Shown in pieces: positions 27,536 through 35,981 of a stretch of DNA of 64,000 nt. Numbering within the stretch: position 1 is the first letter of the stretch; every line of letters begins with the position of its first letter. A program made the translations under genes and the position numbers. This stretch comes from Vibrio sp. SCSIO 43137 (lineage in GTDB: Bacteria; Pseudomonadota; Gammaproteobacteria; Enterobacterales; Vibrionaceae), in contig NZ_CP116384.1 in NCBI RefSeq assembly GCF_028201475.1, forward strand, positions 620,001 to 684,000, in the 5' to 3' direction. The notes below the pieces were generated by a model that worked only from the letters and a program-made list of their open reading frames with translations, was not told the DNA's origin and searched no databases.

Positions 27536-28024
27536 ATGTATTCGTTTACCCCGAATTTAACTAAGTTTGTCGGCGGACTCATGTCACTGCTGCTTTTAAT
27601 GACAAGTTATTCCGCGCTTGCCTATGAGCGGAATAAAGCGGTTCCTGTAGAAAAGGTGGTTTATGGGCAGGTTGAGTCGATTCGTTATCTCACTGAGAAA
27701 CAGCTGATTGAAGAGCGCAATGCCGGTTGGAGAACTTTTGGTGGCGCTGTCGCTGGCGGTATTATCGGCCATCAATTTGGTAAAGGTTCAGGGCAGGACA
27801 TTGCCACTATTCTCGGCGCTGTCATTGGTGGTGTTGCGGCCAGTAACCATGGTGACGCCACACGTATTCAGCAATATAAATTAATTGAGCTGATGATCAA
27901 TCTAGAAGATGGAAGTCAGGTAATGGTGCTGCAGGATGTTGATCCGCAAATGCCATTTAGTGCCGGAGACGAAGTGCGTGTGGTATACCTGACAGGCTAC
28001 GTGCGCGTTGATATTGCCATGTGA
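27536..28024 (+). CDS. Glycine-zipper 2TM envelope protein
   Basis: 162-residue exported protein. Residues 1-30 form a signal peptide (FVGGLMSLLLLMTSYSALA). The centre carries a glycine-zipper 2TM domain (GGAVAGGIIGHQFG and ILGAVIGGVAASN), as in SlyB-like outer-membrane proteins. The C-terminus is a small beta-rich part (LINLEDGSQVMVLQDVDPQMPF). No lipobox Cys is visible, unlike SlyB. Glycine zippers pack against membranes or oligomerise; role probably envelope-structural. AGAGGAAG precedes the ATG. Confidence 0.8.
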   Translation: MYSFTPNLTKFVGGLMSLLLLMTSYSALAYERNKAVPVEKVVYGQVESIRYLTEKQLIEERNAGWRTFGGAVAGGIIGHQFGKGSGQDIATILGAVIGGVAASNHGDATRIQQYKLIELMINLEDGSQVMVLQDVDPQMPFSAGDEVRVVYLTGYVRVDIAM

Positions 28025-28111
28025 AACCAACTTAGTACGCTGCTTTTTGAATTTATGCGACTTATTGTCATGAACAGCATGGCAAGGATAAAAAGAATCG
28101 ACCAACTGATA

Positions 28112-29500
28112 TTAATCTAATATCGCCTCTTTTAATTTGTCGAAAGCAAACACAAGTTCTGCGTCATCGCCCGGGCAACTGATGCTGACGCGAATAAAGC
28201 GGTCTCTGTTTTTCTTGGATACTGAAAAAGAGGCACAGGTGAGGGTAAATATGCCTGCTTGCTTCAGATCGTCAACCACCGCAGATGCCTTTTTGTGTTC
28301 AGGCAGCTGAAGGTAATAGTGAGGAGAGTATTTGCTTGTCGTGTATTGAATGTTTGCCAGATAGCTTTCGACCAGTTTTTTCCGTCTTAAGATCTCCTTC
28401 TTCTGAATACTAAGCAACTCAAAAGCTTGCCCGCCATCAATAAATACAGAAGCGACCTGATGATTGACCGGCGATGCCATCCAGCCGCTGTCTCGCAGTA
28501 CATCTGTCGCTTTCTGCTTGAAAGCTTCGGGAAAGTAGAGGTATCCAACTCTTAGTCCGGGAAGAAAGATCTTACTCAGGCTGGAGATCAACATGGTTCT
28601 TTCTGGTGCCATCATCTGAATGGGCTGTTGTTCTGCGCCTGACAACACGCTGAACACGCTATCTTCGATGATAAACAAGTTGTACTCCCTGCATACTTCA
28701 ACAAGTTCCATTCTGCGTGACTGCGGCATTATCAAACCAGTCGGATTATGAATCTGAGGACAGAGGTAGATGGCAGAGCTAGAGTTGCAACTGCAGAAAT
28801 CGCTCAGTTCACCGGGGTTCATTCCGGACTCATCAGAGGCGATGCCGACCAGTTTCCTGCCTAACTGTTTACAAAGCTGAATCAGTCCGGGATAGGTGAA
28901 CTCATCGGCAACTATGGTATCACCGGGGTTGGTCGTCATTAACAGGCTGCATAGCAGAGCGTGTTGGGCTCCATTGGTACACGCTATTTGACCTACGTTT
29001 CCTTTGATTCCGCAATGTAGCAACCAGTTCAGTCCTGACTGTTTGTGTTCAGTAAAACCTAGCTCTGGGCCATACTCTCCTAAATAGTCATCAAGCAGAT
29101 TCGTCAGCTTTACCTCATCTCTGACTTTAGATATCGACGAGAGTATTTCTGGTGTATGTATGCTTGAACTCTTGGAGAGATCAATTGCCGACGGAGTGGG
29201 ATGGTAATTCTGGAACTTGTCCTGATTACTATTGACTAGTTTATCACCGTTAACATAAGTACCTTTACCTATGATGCCTATAACCAGTCCCTCTCTTTCC
29301 AGCTCTTTATAGGCTCTGGATACGGTGACACTTGTCACATTTATCTTGTCAGCCAGTTGTCGGTGAGGTGGTAACTGACTTCCTTTGATTAATATATTTT
29401 CTGTAATTAAACGTGCAAGACATTTATAGATTGCTCTGTATTTTGGGTCAAATGTAGAAGATAGCTCTTTGATTAAAATTGATACTATATCATTTTTCAT
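28112..29500 (-). CDS. MocR-type regulator: GntR HTH plus aminotransferase-like domain
   Basis: 462 residues from ATG 29500. The N-terminal ~75 residues are a GntR winged helix (LITENILIKGSQLPPHRQLADKIN, TVSRAYKELEREGLV). The remainder is a fold-type I PLP-dependent aminotransferase domain with TNGAQHALL, CPQIHNPTG and the PLP-binding lysine in SSLSKIFLPGLRVGY. MocR proteins sense PLP or amino-group metabolites and regulate adjacent genes. It is divergent from a DMT permease gene, 107 bp away, which is the likely target. No vitamin B6 synthesis gene is visible nearby. Confidence 0.88.
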   Translation of the reverse strand: MKNDIVSILIKELSSTFDPKYRAIYKCLARLITENILIKGSQLPPHRQLADKINVTSVTVSRAYKELEREGLVIGIIGKGTYVNGDKLVNSNQDKFQNYHPTPSAIDLSKSSSIHTPEILSSISKVRDEVKLTNLLDDYLGEYGPELGFTEHKQSGLNWLLHCGIKGNVGQIACTNGAQHALLCSLLMTTNPGDTIVADEFTYPGLIQLCKQLGRKLVGIASDESGMNPGELSDFCSCNSSSAIYLCPQIHNPTGLIMPQSRRMELVEVCREYNLFIIEDSVFSVLSGAEQQPIQMMAPERTMLISSLSKIFLPGLRVGYLYFPEAFKQKATDVLRDSGWMASPVNHQVASVFIDGGQAFELLSIQKKEILRRKKLVESYLANIQYTTSKYSPHYYLQLPEHKKASAVVDDLKQAGIFTLTCASFSVSKKNRDRFIRVSISCPGDDAELVFAFDKLKEAILD

Positions 29501-29607
29501 CTTGACCAAAACCTCTTAAATAAATCTACTGAGTGCTGTCTAAGCATTATTCCTGATGGGATATACATGCTGAAATTCTTAATTACAATTACGCTAGGTT
29601 ACAGCAA

Positions 29608-30540
29608 ATGTCAGAAAAATCAGTAAATAAATTTCATCAGAGATCTATTTTTAAATTAATAGAAAAAAAGTATTTAATTTATTTTATTCTTTACTCAATA
29701 GTGTGCCTCTGTTGGGGCACTACTTGGATTGGCATCAAGTACGCCACCTTATCAATCCCGCCTCTAACCGCATCAGGGCTTAGATTTGTGATTGCATTTC
29801 CTTTCTTTCTTCTGATAGCAAGGGTGATGAAAGTACCCATATTTTATCCGGAAGGAAAGACTACATTCTTCTGGTTTATTACCCTTGTTTACTTTTCTAT
29901 TCCCTATTTTTTAATCGGCTTTGCATCAACTCAAGTGAGTTCCGGGCTTATATCGCTATTATTTAGCACCATGCCAATATTTATTATTATTTTCTCCGCT
30001 CTGTTTAATGATGAGAGATGCAATAGCAGGCAGGTTGCCGGTATATTAGTTGGCTTTACCTCTTTATTTTTTATTATTCTAAACCAAGGCATAAGTATCG
30101 GATTTACCAGCTATACAGGCGTTATAGCTGTAGCTTGCGCAGCGGCGTTACATGGGTTGTGTTACGTGTTAACGAAAAAGCATGGGCAGGGGATAAACGT
30201 TCTGACTTTTAACACTCTTCCCGTTGGCATTGCAGGTATCGGAATGACTATCTTGGGTTATTTTGTCGAAGACTGGAACGTGGAAAGCTTTAGCCAGCAA
30301 AGTGTTTTTGGCCTGCTGTACCTCGGTTTAATCGCATCTGTGGCGGGATTTCTTGCATATTTTTATTTGCTTAAGAGAATTAACCCGACGATATTATCTT
30401 ATGTGTTTGTTATTTTTCCGGTAGTTGCCATTTACATTGGCGCCAGATTTGCCGGTGAAGTGGTTAACGAAACATTTATTATGTTGGTAATACTGATGCT
30501 GCTGGGGATTTCTTATACCAAATATCACACTCCGGACTGA
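29608..30540 (+). CDS. EamA/DMT-family transporter (first copy)
   Basis: 310 residues with two EamA repeats of five helices and a hydrophilic start (MSEKSVNKFHQRSIFKLIEKK). Typical marks are CWGTTWIGIKYA near residue 40, GLRFVIAFPFFLLIAR and the LLFSTMPIFIIIFSALFNDER and LLKRINPTILSYVFVIFPVVA repeats. DMT transporters export or import small metabolites; here the divergent MocR regulator suggests an amino acid or B6-related substrate. No terminator was found after it, but two palindromic repeats follow. Confidence 0.85.
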   Translation: MSEKSVNKFHQRSIFKLIEKKYLIYFILYSIVCLCWGTTWIGIKYATLSIPPLTASGLRFVIAFPFFLLIARVMKVPIFYPEGKTTFFWFITLVYFSIPYFLIGFASTQVSSGLISLLFSTMPIFIIIFSALFNDERCNSRQVAGILVGFTSLFFIILNQGISIGFTSYTGVIAVACAAALHGLCYVLTKKHGQGINVLTFNTLPVGIAGIGMTILGYFVEDWNVESFSQQSVFGLLYLGLIASVAGFLAYFYLLKRINPTILSYVFVIFPVVAIYIGARFAGEVVNETFIMLVILMLLGISYTKYHTPD

Positions 30541-30548
30541 TGAACTTG

Positions 30549-30569
30549 TTCCCACGGTCTCCGTGGGAA
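30549..30569 (+). repeat. Dispersed palindrome, TTCCCACGG family (copy A)
   Basis: TTCCCACGG and CCGTGGGAA flank TCT. Reading the reverse strand, GTATGTATTCCCACGGAGACC and the following GTGGGAA are the same as in the elements at 48299-48321 and 48445-48467, so a ~28-bp unit recurs in opposite orientation. It ends the DMT gene and can form a 9-bp hairpin. Confidence 0.7.
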
Positions 30570-30627
30570 TACATACCTGAAGTGATAATAGCTAGTTAAG
30601 GTCAGAATATATAAGTTTCCGTAATCA

Positions 30628-30648
30628 TTGCCACGCAAAGCATGGCAA
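30628..30648 (+). repeat. Palindromic hairpin TTGCCACGC
   Basis: TTGCCACGC and GCATGGCAA flank AAA, with one G-T pair. It resembles the TTCCCACGG hairpin in design, sits 59 bp beyond it, and could belong to the same repeat class. Confidence 0.5.
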
Positions 30649-30723
30649 CGAGTCGTGAGTGGGAAGTGTTGAGTTATGAAGTTGTAGACCTGGCAACCGG
30701 ATGTTAGTAGATAGGAATAGACA

Positions 30724-31299
30724 ATGAACATAGGGATATACATTTATGATGAAGCGGAAGTGCTCGACTTTTCAGGCCCTTTCGAGGTGTTTAGCACAGC
30801 TAAGCGGTTGCAAGCTGATAGCTGGAATGTTTTTCTGATAGCGGAGCGGTTAGAGCCGGTACGTGCACGGGGCGGCTTTATGGTGACGCCGCACTATTCC
30901 ATCGATAATCACCCTGAGCTTGATGTGCTAATCGTGGTAGGCGGTGTACATACTGATGAGCTAGATAAGCCCGGTGTGATTGAGTGGATTAAAAATACCG
31001 GATCGCAAACTACAAAAGTCGCTTCTGTATGCACAGGCGCTTTTCTGCTTGCTAAGGCAGGTTTGCTGGATGGATTAAAGGTAACCACGCATTGGGAAGA
31101 TATTCCGGATCTTATGCACTCTTTTCCGCAGTTAAGGGTTGTAGAAAAAGAGCGTTGGGTCTGTGACGGAAAATATGTTACCTCCGGCGGCATCTCTGCC
31201 GGTATCGATATGAGCCTGTTTCTGGTATCTGAATTGCACAGCAAAGCGTTAGCGGAGTTAACCGCGAAGCAGATGGAATACCGCTATCTGCCGAAATGA
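30724..31299 (+). CDS. DJ-1/PfpI-family protein
   Basis: 191-residue class I glutamine-amidotransferase-like protein of the DJ-1/ThiJ/PfpI superfamily. The reactive Cys103 lies in the nucleophile elbow ASVCTGAFLLAKAG, with an N-terminal acidic partner in LDFSGPFEVFSTA (Glu21). TTHWEDIP and YVTSGGISAGIDM complete the isonitrile-hydratase/AraC-activator-type subgroup lacking its DNA-binding domain. Possible roles are isonitrile hydratase or stress protease/glyoxalase. The neighbouring DMT gene is downstream. Confidence 0.85.
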   Translation: MNIGIYIYDEAEVLDFSGPFEVFSTAKRLQADSWNVFLIAERLEPVRARGGFMVTPHYSIDNHPELDVLIVVGGVHTDELDKPGVIEWIKNTGSQTTKVASVCTGAFLLAKAGLLDGLKVTTHWEDIPDLMHSFPQLRVVEKERWVCDGKYVTSGGISAGIDMSLFLVSELHSKALAELTAKQMEYRYLPK

Positions 31300-31303
31300 G
31301 ATC

Positions 31304-31332
31304 TTGACATAACCGGCAGTTAAGAATAAAAA
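31304..31332 (+). promoter_or_regulatory. Candidate promoter of the second DMT gene
   Basis: TTGACA (31304-31309) and TAAAAA (31327-31332) are 17 bp apart. Transcription would begin about 70 bp before the DMT start. Confidence 0.4.
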
Positions 31333-31409
31333 GTGATGCATATCTAATCACCAATTATGTTCAAGCGTTACCTGTCGTTTATCCGCGCTTTAATCATCTG
31401 AGAACCACT

Positions 31410-32321
31410 ATGAATCGAGAGTTATTAAAAGCTCATATGGCGGTGTTGACTGCCGTTATTGTCTGGTCGACCTCCTTTATCGCCCTGAAAGTTGCTATTG
31501 GAGAAGTGGAGCCTATGGTGGTGGTCTTTTTGCGAATGGCGGTGGGTTCAGTGGCATTCCTTGCCTTCTGGCCTTTGATTCGTAAAGGCATTAACTATCA
31601 GGCAGGAGACTGGAAGCTGTTAGCGGGTATGGCGCTGTTTGAACCTTGCCTCTATTTTATCTTCGAAGCGCAGGCAATACGTTACACCAGTGCCGGTCAG
31701 GCTGGTATGGTTACCGCTATGCTGCCTTTGATGGTGGCTGTTGCCGCTTACTTTTTCTTAAAAGAACGTAATACGCCACGTCAGTGGACCGGGCTTTTTA
31801 TGGCGGTGATTGGTGTGGTCTGGATGACCTTGAGCGGAACAGAGAGTGAGCAGGCTCCTAATCCGGTGTTAGGGAACTTGCTGGAATTTGGCGCTATGGT
31901 GATGGCGGTGGGTTACACCATGCTGATCAAGAAGTTGACACAGCGTTATTCGGCGTTCTTCCTGACGGCAATTCAAAGCTATATTGGTACGGTGTTCTTT
32001 TTCCCGCTGGCGATGGCTTCAGGCTGGCCGACGGATATTTCTGTCAACGCCATTGCCTGCATTATCTATTTAGGTTTGGTTGTCTCTTTGGGCGGGTACG
32101 GATTGTATAACTACTCGCTATCCTATATCAAAGCATCGACTTCGGCTGGCTACATTAATCTACTTCCGGCTTTTACCTTGCTGTTCTCTATGGTGTTGCT
32201 GGATGAGCGTCTGGTGACAACGCAATGGCTAGCCATCGGGATTATCTTCTTCGGCGTGCTGTTAAGTCAGGAACGATCGGCAAAAGCGCCAAAAGAGGCG
32301 ATTTCAGGCGCAGCAGGTTAA
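31410..32321 (+). CDS. EamA/DMT-family transporter (second copy)
   Basis: 303 residues, ten predicted helices in two EamA repeats (TAVIVWSTSFIALKVAIGEVEP at the start, TYIKASTSAG-like later half YSLSYIKASTSAGYINLLPAFTLLFSM). It is not a close copy of the DMT protein at 29608. It has its own likely promoter and a strong terminator, so it appears monocistronic. Substrate unknown. Confidence 0.87.
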   Translation: MNRELLKAHMAVLTAVIVWSTSFIALKVAIGEVEPMVVVFLRMAVGSVAFLAFWPLIRKGINYQAGDWKLLAGMALFEPCLYFIFEAQAIRYTSAGQAGMVTAMLPLMVAVAAYFFLKERNTPRQWTGLFMAVIGVVWMTLSGTESEQAPNPVLGNLLEFGAMVMAVGYTMLIKKLTQRYSAFFLTAIQSYIGTVFFFPLAMASGWPTDISVNAIACIIYLGLVVSLGGYGLYNYSLSYIKASTSAGYINLLPAFTLLFSMVLLDERLVTTQWLAIGIIFFGVLLSQERSAKAPKEAISGAAG

Positions 32322-32387
32322 GTAAGGTTTGTATTCAGTGATGTTTTATCATTGAATAACCGCATCAGATTAAAGAAATATCAATAG

Positions 32388-32426
32388 AAGGCAATAACTG
32401 TATATCTATACAGTTGTTGCCTTTTT
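32388..32426 (+). terminator. Intrinsic terminator after the second DMT gene
   Basis: A 15-base near-perfect stem from AAGGCAA at 32388 to TTGCCTT, with one G-T pair, is followed by a run of five T residues. Confidence 0.85.
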
Positions 32427-32489
32427 CTGTATTATGCGCGCCATCCGGCTACCTATTGGTAGCTTATTTATCTGTCCGGAAGTGCAAAT

Positions 32490-33410
32490 ATGAGTCATCA
32501 CCAATTGGAACAAGGTATCCGCCAGCTTGTAGAAGAGTTTATTGAAGCAGGTTGTCCGTCAGTAAAAGATCAAACCATTTCTGAACGTCGGCAGGGTTAC
32601 ATAAACAGTGTTCAGCTTGCCGGTGAACAGGAGCCTGTTTCTGAGGTGTTCGAAACCGAAATTGAAGGTGCCGTTTTAAAGGTATTTAAACCGTCGGACA
32701 AAACAGATGTGCCTGTGGTGATTTATTATCATGGCGGTTGCTTTGTCAGTGGCGGGTTCGAGACCCATGAGCAGCAGCTAAGAAAGCTTGCGAACTTGTC
32801 CGGAGCCATTGTTGTTGCTGTTAAGTACCGGCTGGCACCGGAATTTACTTATCCGGCAGCTCACGATGATGCTTTCCATGCGGCTCAGGTGATTTATAAA
32901 CACTGTAAAAACTGGGGTGGAAACCCGAAAAACATAACCCTTGCCGGTGACAGTGCCGGAGGACATATCACCTTGGTGACCAGTTTGCGCCTTGCTGAAC
33001 AGGGTAGTTGGCTGCCTGCGAAACAGGTGCTTATTTACCCCATGCTGGATGCCACCGCATCTTCAGAAAGTTACGCCACCAACGGCGAATACTTTATTAT
33101 TACCCGCGATACCCTGACCACTGGATTTGAACTATACCTTGGAGATTTACCGCGCAGACACCCTGAAGCCAGCCCTCTATTCCGCGATGACCTTTCCGCT
33201 CTGCCGGAAACACATATTTTAACGGCTGAGTTTGATCCACTGCTGGATGAAGGGGAGCAACTATACAGAAAGCTATTGGATTGCGGTGTGAATGTACAGT
33301 GCAAGAGATATTCCGGTGTTATTCATGGCTTCTTCCAGCTTTCAGGTGTTAGTCAGTCAGCAAGGGAATCTATCCGACACGTTTCGGATATTGTGAGTAC
33401 TGATGAGTAA
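32490..33410 (+). CDS. Alpha/beta hydrolase, hormone-sensitive-lipase type
   Basis: 306-residue serine hydrolase of the HSL (Aes-like) family. The oxyanion-hole motif YYHGGCFV lies near residue 90, the nucleophile elbow is GDSAGG, and the triad is completed by an Asp in TAEFDPLLDEG and the His in VIHGFFQ. It should hydrolyse short acyl esters. No signal peptide is evident, so it is cytosolic. Upstream is the DMT terminator; downstream is a long spacer before a coiled-coil protein gene. Confidence 0.88.
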   Translation: MSHHQLEQGIRQLVEEFIEAGCPSVKDQTISERRQGYINSVQLAGEQEPVSEVFETEIEGAVLKVFKPSDKTDVPVVIYYHGGCFVSGGFETHEQQLRKLANLSGAIVVAVKYRLAPEFTYPAAHDDAFHAAQVIYKHCKNWGGNPKNITLAGDSAGGHITLVTSLRLAEQGSWLPAKQVLIYPMLDATASSESYATNGEYFIITRDTLTTGFELYLGDLPRRHPEASPLFRDDLSALPETHILTAEFDPLLDEGEQLYRKLLDCGVNVQCKRYSGVIHGFFQLSGVSQSARESIRHVSDIVSTDE

Positions 33411-33627
33411 TGGGATCAGACAGAAAATGATTCTCATATTTGGTTATTTGTAACTATATACCCGCTGGGCCTTTTGCCTGTTAATTCTTCGTACTCTAGT
33501 CTTTGTTATAGGTGAAGCGGGCGGTGTTTATTATTAGAGTTGTTGCAATCAGATAAGAAATAGCCGCCACTTGTAGCTTTGTTGATAAGGCCGAGCCATG
33601 ATTCGGTATCCGAAACTGGAGCGCAAA

Positions 33628-34044
33628 ATGATCAAGTTATTTCCTCTATTACTACTAATCGTTTCTGCCAGTGTTGCAGCTGAGAAACCTTCATGGGCAG
33701 GAAAGGGCAAACCCTCCTCTGAAGATATGCAAAATGGGATTGGTTTGAAGGTTGGTATCGAGTGTGAAAACAAAGACGATGCCTGTAAAGAGCGCCTGAA
33801 AGCACAGCAAGAGGCGAAGATAGAAAAGCGCAAACGCGCAAAAGAGTTTGAAAAAGAGAGAAGGAAAAAAGAGATAGAGGCTAAAAAGCAAGCGCTCAAA
33901 AAGGAAAGAGAGTTAAGAAAACAAGCTGCTGAGCGGCGTAAAGAACAGGCGAAAAGAAACAAAGAGATGTCTGAACGCAACAAAGAGCGGGAAAAAGAGC
34001 GGCTAGAACAGCTACTAGAACAACAAAAAGCCGAAGATAAATAG
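33628..34044 (+). CDS. Exported charged coiled-coil protein
   Basis: 138 residues from ATG 33628, chosen for GGAG six bases upstream; a longer frame would add 10 residues. A signal peptide (MIKLFPLLLLIVSASVAA) ends near residue 18. From about residue 55 to the end the protein is nearly all Lys, Arg and Glu with Gln and Ala, in alternating charge blocks (KEFEKERRKKEIEAKKQ), as in a single alpha-helix or coiled coil. An N-terminal Cys pair (ECENKDDACKER) may form a disulfide. No family recognised; role unknown. Confidence 0.7.
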   Translation: MIKLFPLLLLIVSASVAAEKPSWAGKGKPSSEDMQNGIGLKVGIECENKDDACKERLKAQQEAKIEKRKRAKEFEKERRKKEIEAKKQALKKERELRKQAAERRKEQAKRNKEMSERNKEREKERLEQLLEQQKAEDK

Positions 34045-34119
34045 CGGGTGTTGAGTAGGGAGTGAGACAGGACAACTATCTTTGAACGCTTAACAGTTTA
34101 GAAGTCAGCGAACAATTAA

Positions 34120-34152
34120 TTGCCGGCACCCTTGATAACCGGGTACCGGCAA
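34120..34152 (-). terminator. Hairpin after the malic enzyme gene
   Basis: TTGCCGGCACCC (34120-34131) and GGGTACCGGCAA (34141-34152) pair with one mismatch. It lies 24 bases after the minus-strand malic enzyme stop. No strong T-run follows. Confidence 0.5.
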
Positions 34153-34175
34153 TCTATCAAGATTGATATTCGAAA

Positions 34176-35867
34176 TTAGAAAGCTGAGCGGCGGTACTCG
34201 CGATACTCCGGGTTCCAGAAGTTCTCTTCAATCTTCTCTTTCAGGCGTTCGTCAGTCGATTTAGAAGCCTTACCTTGCTCCATCGCTTTCTTAGCAACCG
34301 CAAAGGCGATTTTGCAGGAGACTTCGCGGATATCTTCCAGCGGTGGCAGTAACGGGCCGTGACCTTTCTTCGCCAGTGGCGAACACTCAGCCAGTGCCCG
34401 GCTGGACTCCATCAACATCTCATCGGTAACTCTTTTTGCTCTTGCAGCTAATACGCCCAGACCAATGCCCGGGAAGATGTAGCTGTTATTACACTGGGCA
34501 ATGGGGAAGGTCTTGTCACCAAGCACAACAGGATCGAACGGGCTGCCGGTAGCAACCAGTGCTTCACCATTTGTCCAGCGCAGGATATCTTCCGGTAGCG
34601 CCTCTACGCGGCTGGTCGGGTTAGAGAGCGGGAAAATAATCGGACGTTTGCAATGCTTGTGCATTTCCGTAACCACATCTTCACTAAACAAACCGGGAGC
34701 GCCGGATACGCCGATCAGCACTGTCGGCTTACCGTTCTTAATTACTTCCAGCAGGGAAACGTCACTGCCTTCTTTTTCCCATTTATTCAGCACACTGCGC
34801 TTCTGAACCAACTTTTTCTGGAAGTCGAGCAGGTTAGGCATATCGTCAGCCAGCAGACCCCAACGATCAACCATAAATACCTGTGAGCGCGCTTGTTTAT
34901 CGCTTATCCCTTCTGAAACCATCTGGGCAATAATCGCCTCGGCAATGCCGCAACCGGCAGAACCGGCACCAAGGAAGGCAACGCGCTGTTCACTTAGTTT
35001 AGACTTGGCCGCTTTACAGGCGGCAAGCAGGGAACCAACCGTAACGGCAGCGGTGCCCTGAATATCGTCATTAAAGCAGCACACTTTGTCTTTATAACGC
35101 TCAAGCAAAGGCATGGCGTTCTTCTGAGCAAAATCTTCAAACTGAATAAGGGTTTCCGGCCAGCGGTTCTTCACTGCCTGAATAAACTCATCCACAAACT
35201 CATCGTAATCCTGCTTGCTGATACGCGGATGACGCCAGCCCATATACATCGGGTCAGATAAACGTTGTGGGTTATTAGTGCCCACATCAAGAACGATAGG
35301 CAATGTATAAGCCGGGCTGATACCACCACAAGCGGTATAGAGTGACAGCTTACCAATCGGGATACCCATGCCGCCAATGCCCTGATCGCCAAGGCCAAGA
35401 ATTCGTTCGCCGTCTGTTACAACGATGATTTTGATGTTATTACGTGAAGCATTATTGAGGATTTCATCGATTTTATGACGGTTCGGATAAGAGATAATCA
35501 GGCCGCGTGCACGCCGGTAAATGCTGGAGAAGTTCTCACAGGCAGCACCAACAGTTGGGGTGTAGATGATTGGCATCATCTCTGAAATATGGTTTTGCAC
35601 CAGACGGTAGAACAGGGTTTCGTTGGTATCCTGAATGTTTCTCAGGTAGATATGTTTATCCATATCTGATTCAAAGTTCTGGTACTGGTGATAGGCTCTG
35701 TCGACCTGCTCTTCAATACTCTCAATCGCTTCAGGCAGTAAGCCTTGCAGGTTAAACTGAGTTCGTTCTTCTTGTGTAAAGGCACCGCCTTTGTTTAGTA
35801 GTGGTGATTCAAGTAGGACAGGACCGGCGTAGGGGATATATAAGGGGCGTTGGCTTTTGTTCTTCAT
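34176..35867 (-). CDS. maeA: NAD-dependent malic enzyme
   Basis: 563 residues, the length of MaeA/SfcA. It decarboxylates malate to pyruvate with NAD+. Visible motifs are [18 protein letters not shown] near residue 105, [15 protein letters not shown], the Lys-bearing [13 protein letters not shown] and the dinucleotide motif [13 protein letters not shown] near residue 292. It is a standalone gene on the minus strand. The tandem-fused C-terminal phosphotransacetylase domain of MaeB is absent, which supports the MaeA type. Confidence 0.94.
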   Translation of the reverse strand: MKNKSQRPLYIPYAGPVLLESPLLNKGGAFTQEERTQFNLQGLLPEAIESIEEQVDRAYHQYQNFESDMDKHIYLRNIQDTNETLFYRLVQNHISEMMPIIYTPTVGAACENFSSIYRRARGLIISYPNRHKIDEILNNASRNNIKIIVVTDGERILGLGDQGIGGMGIPIGKLSLYTACGGISPAYTLPIVLDVGTNNPQRLSDPMYMGWRHPRISKQDYDEFVDEFIQAVKNRWPETLIQFEDFAQKNAMPLLERYKDKVCCFNDDIQGTAAVTVGSLLAACKAAKSKLSEQRVAFLGAGSAGCGIAEAIIAQMVSEGISDKQARSQVFMVDRWGLLADDMPNLLDFQKKLVQKRSVLNKWEKEGSDVSLLEVIKNGKPTVLIGVSGAPGLFSEDVVTEMHKHCKRPIIFPLSNPTSRVEALPEDILRWTNGEALVATGSPFDPVVLGDKTFPIAQCNNSYIFPGIGLGVLAARAKRVTDEMLMESSRALAECSPLAKKGHGPLLPPLEDIREVSCKIAFAVAKKAMEQGKASKSTDERLKEKIEENFWNPEYREYRRSAF

Positions 35868-35932
35868 TCTTTACTCATTATTGCGGTTGCGTAGTGCGGA
35901 AAACCAGAACATCTTATTACAATTGTTAATAG

Positions 35933-35970
35933 AAAGTAATGACCAGCCCCAGTTTGGTCATTACTTTTTT
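35933..35970. terminator. Strong intrinsic terminator between maeA and the MATE gene
   Basis: AAAGTAATGACCA (35933-35945) pairs perfectly with TGGTCATTACTTT (35955-35967), followed on the plus strand by TTT. The MATE gene ends just beyond it, so it must serve the minus strand, where TTTCT follows the stem. Confidence 0.7.
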
Positions 35971-35981
35971 AACATAAGCAA

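Noticed and set aside
33549..33983. Long minus-strand frame opposite the charged coiled-coil gene
   Set aside because: A shadow of the Lys/Glu-rich plus-strand gene; it reads as repeated Phe/Leu/Ser and has no ribosome site.
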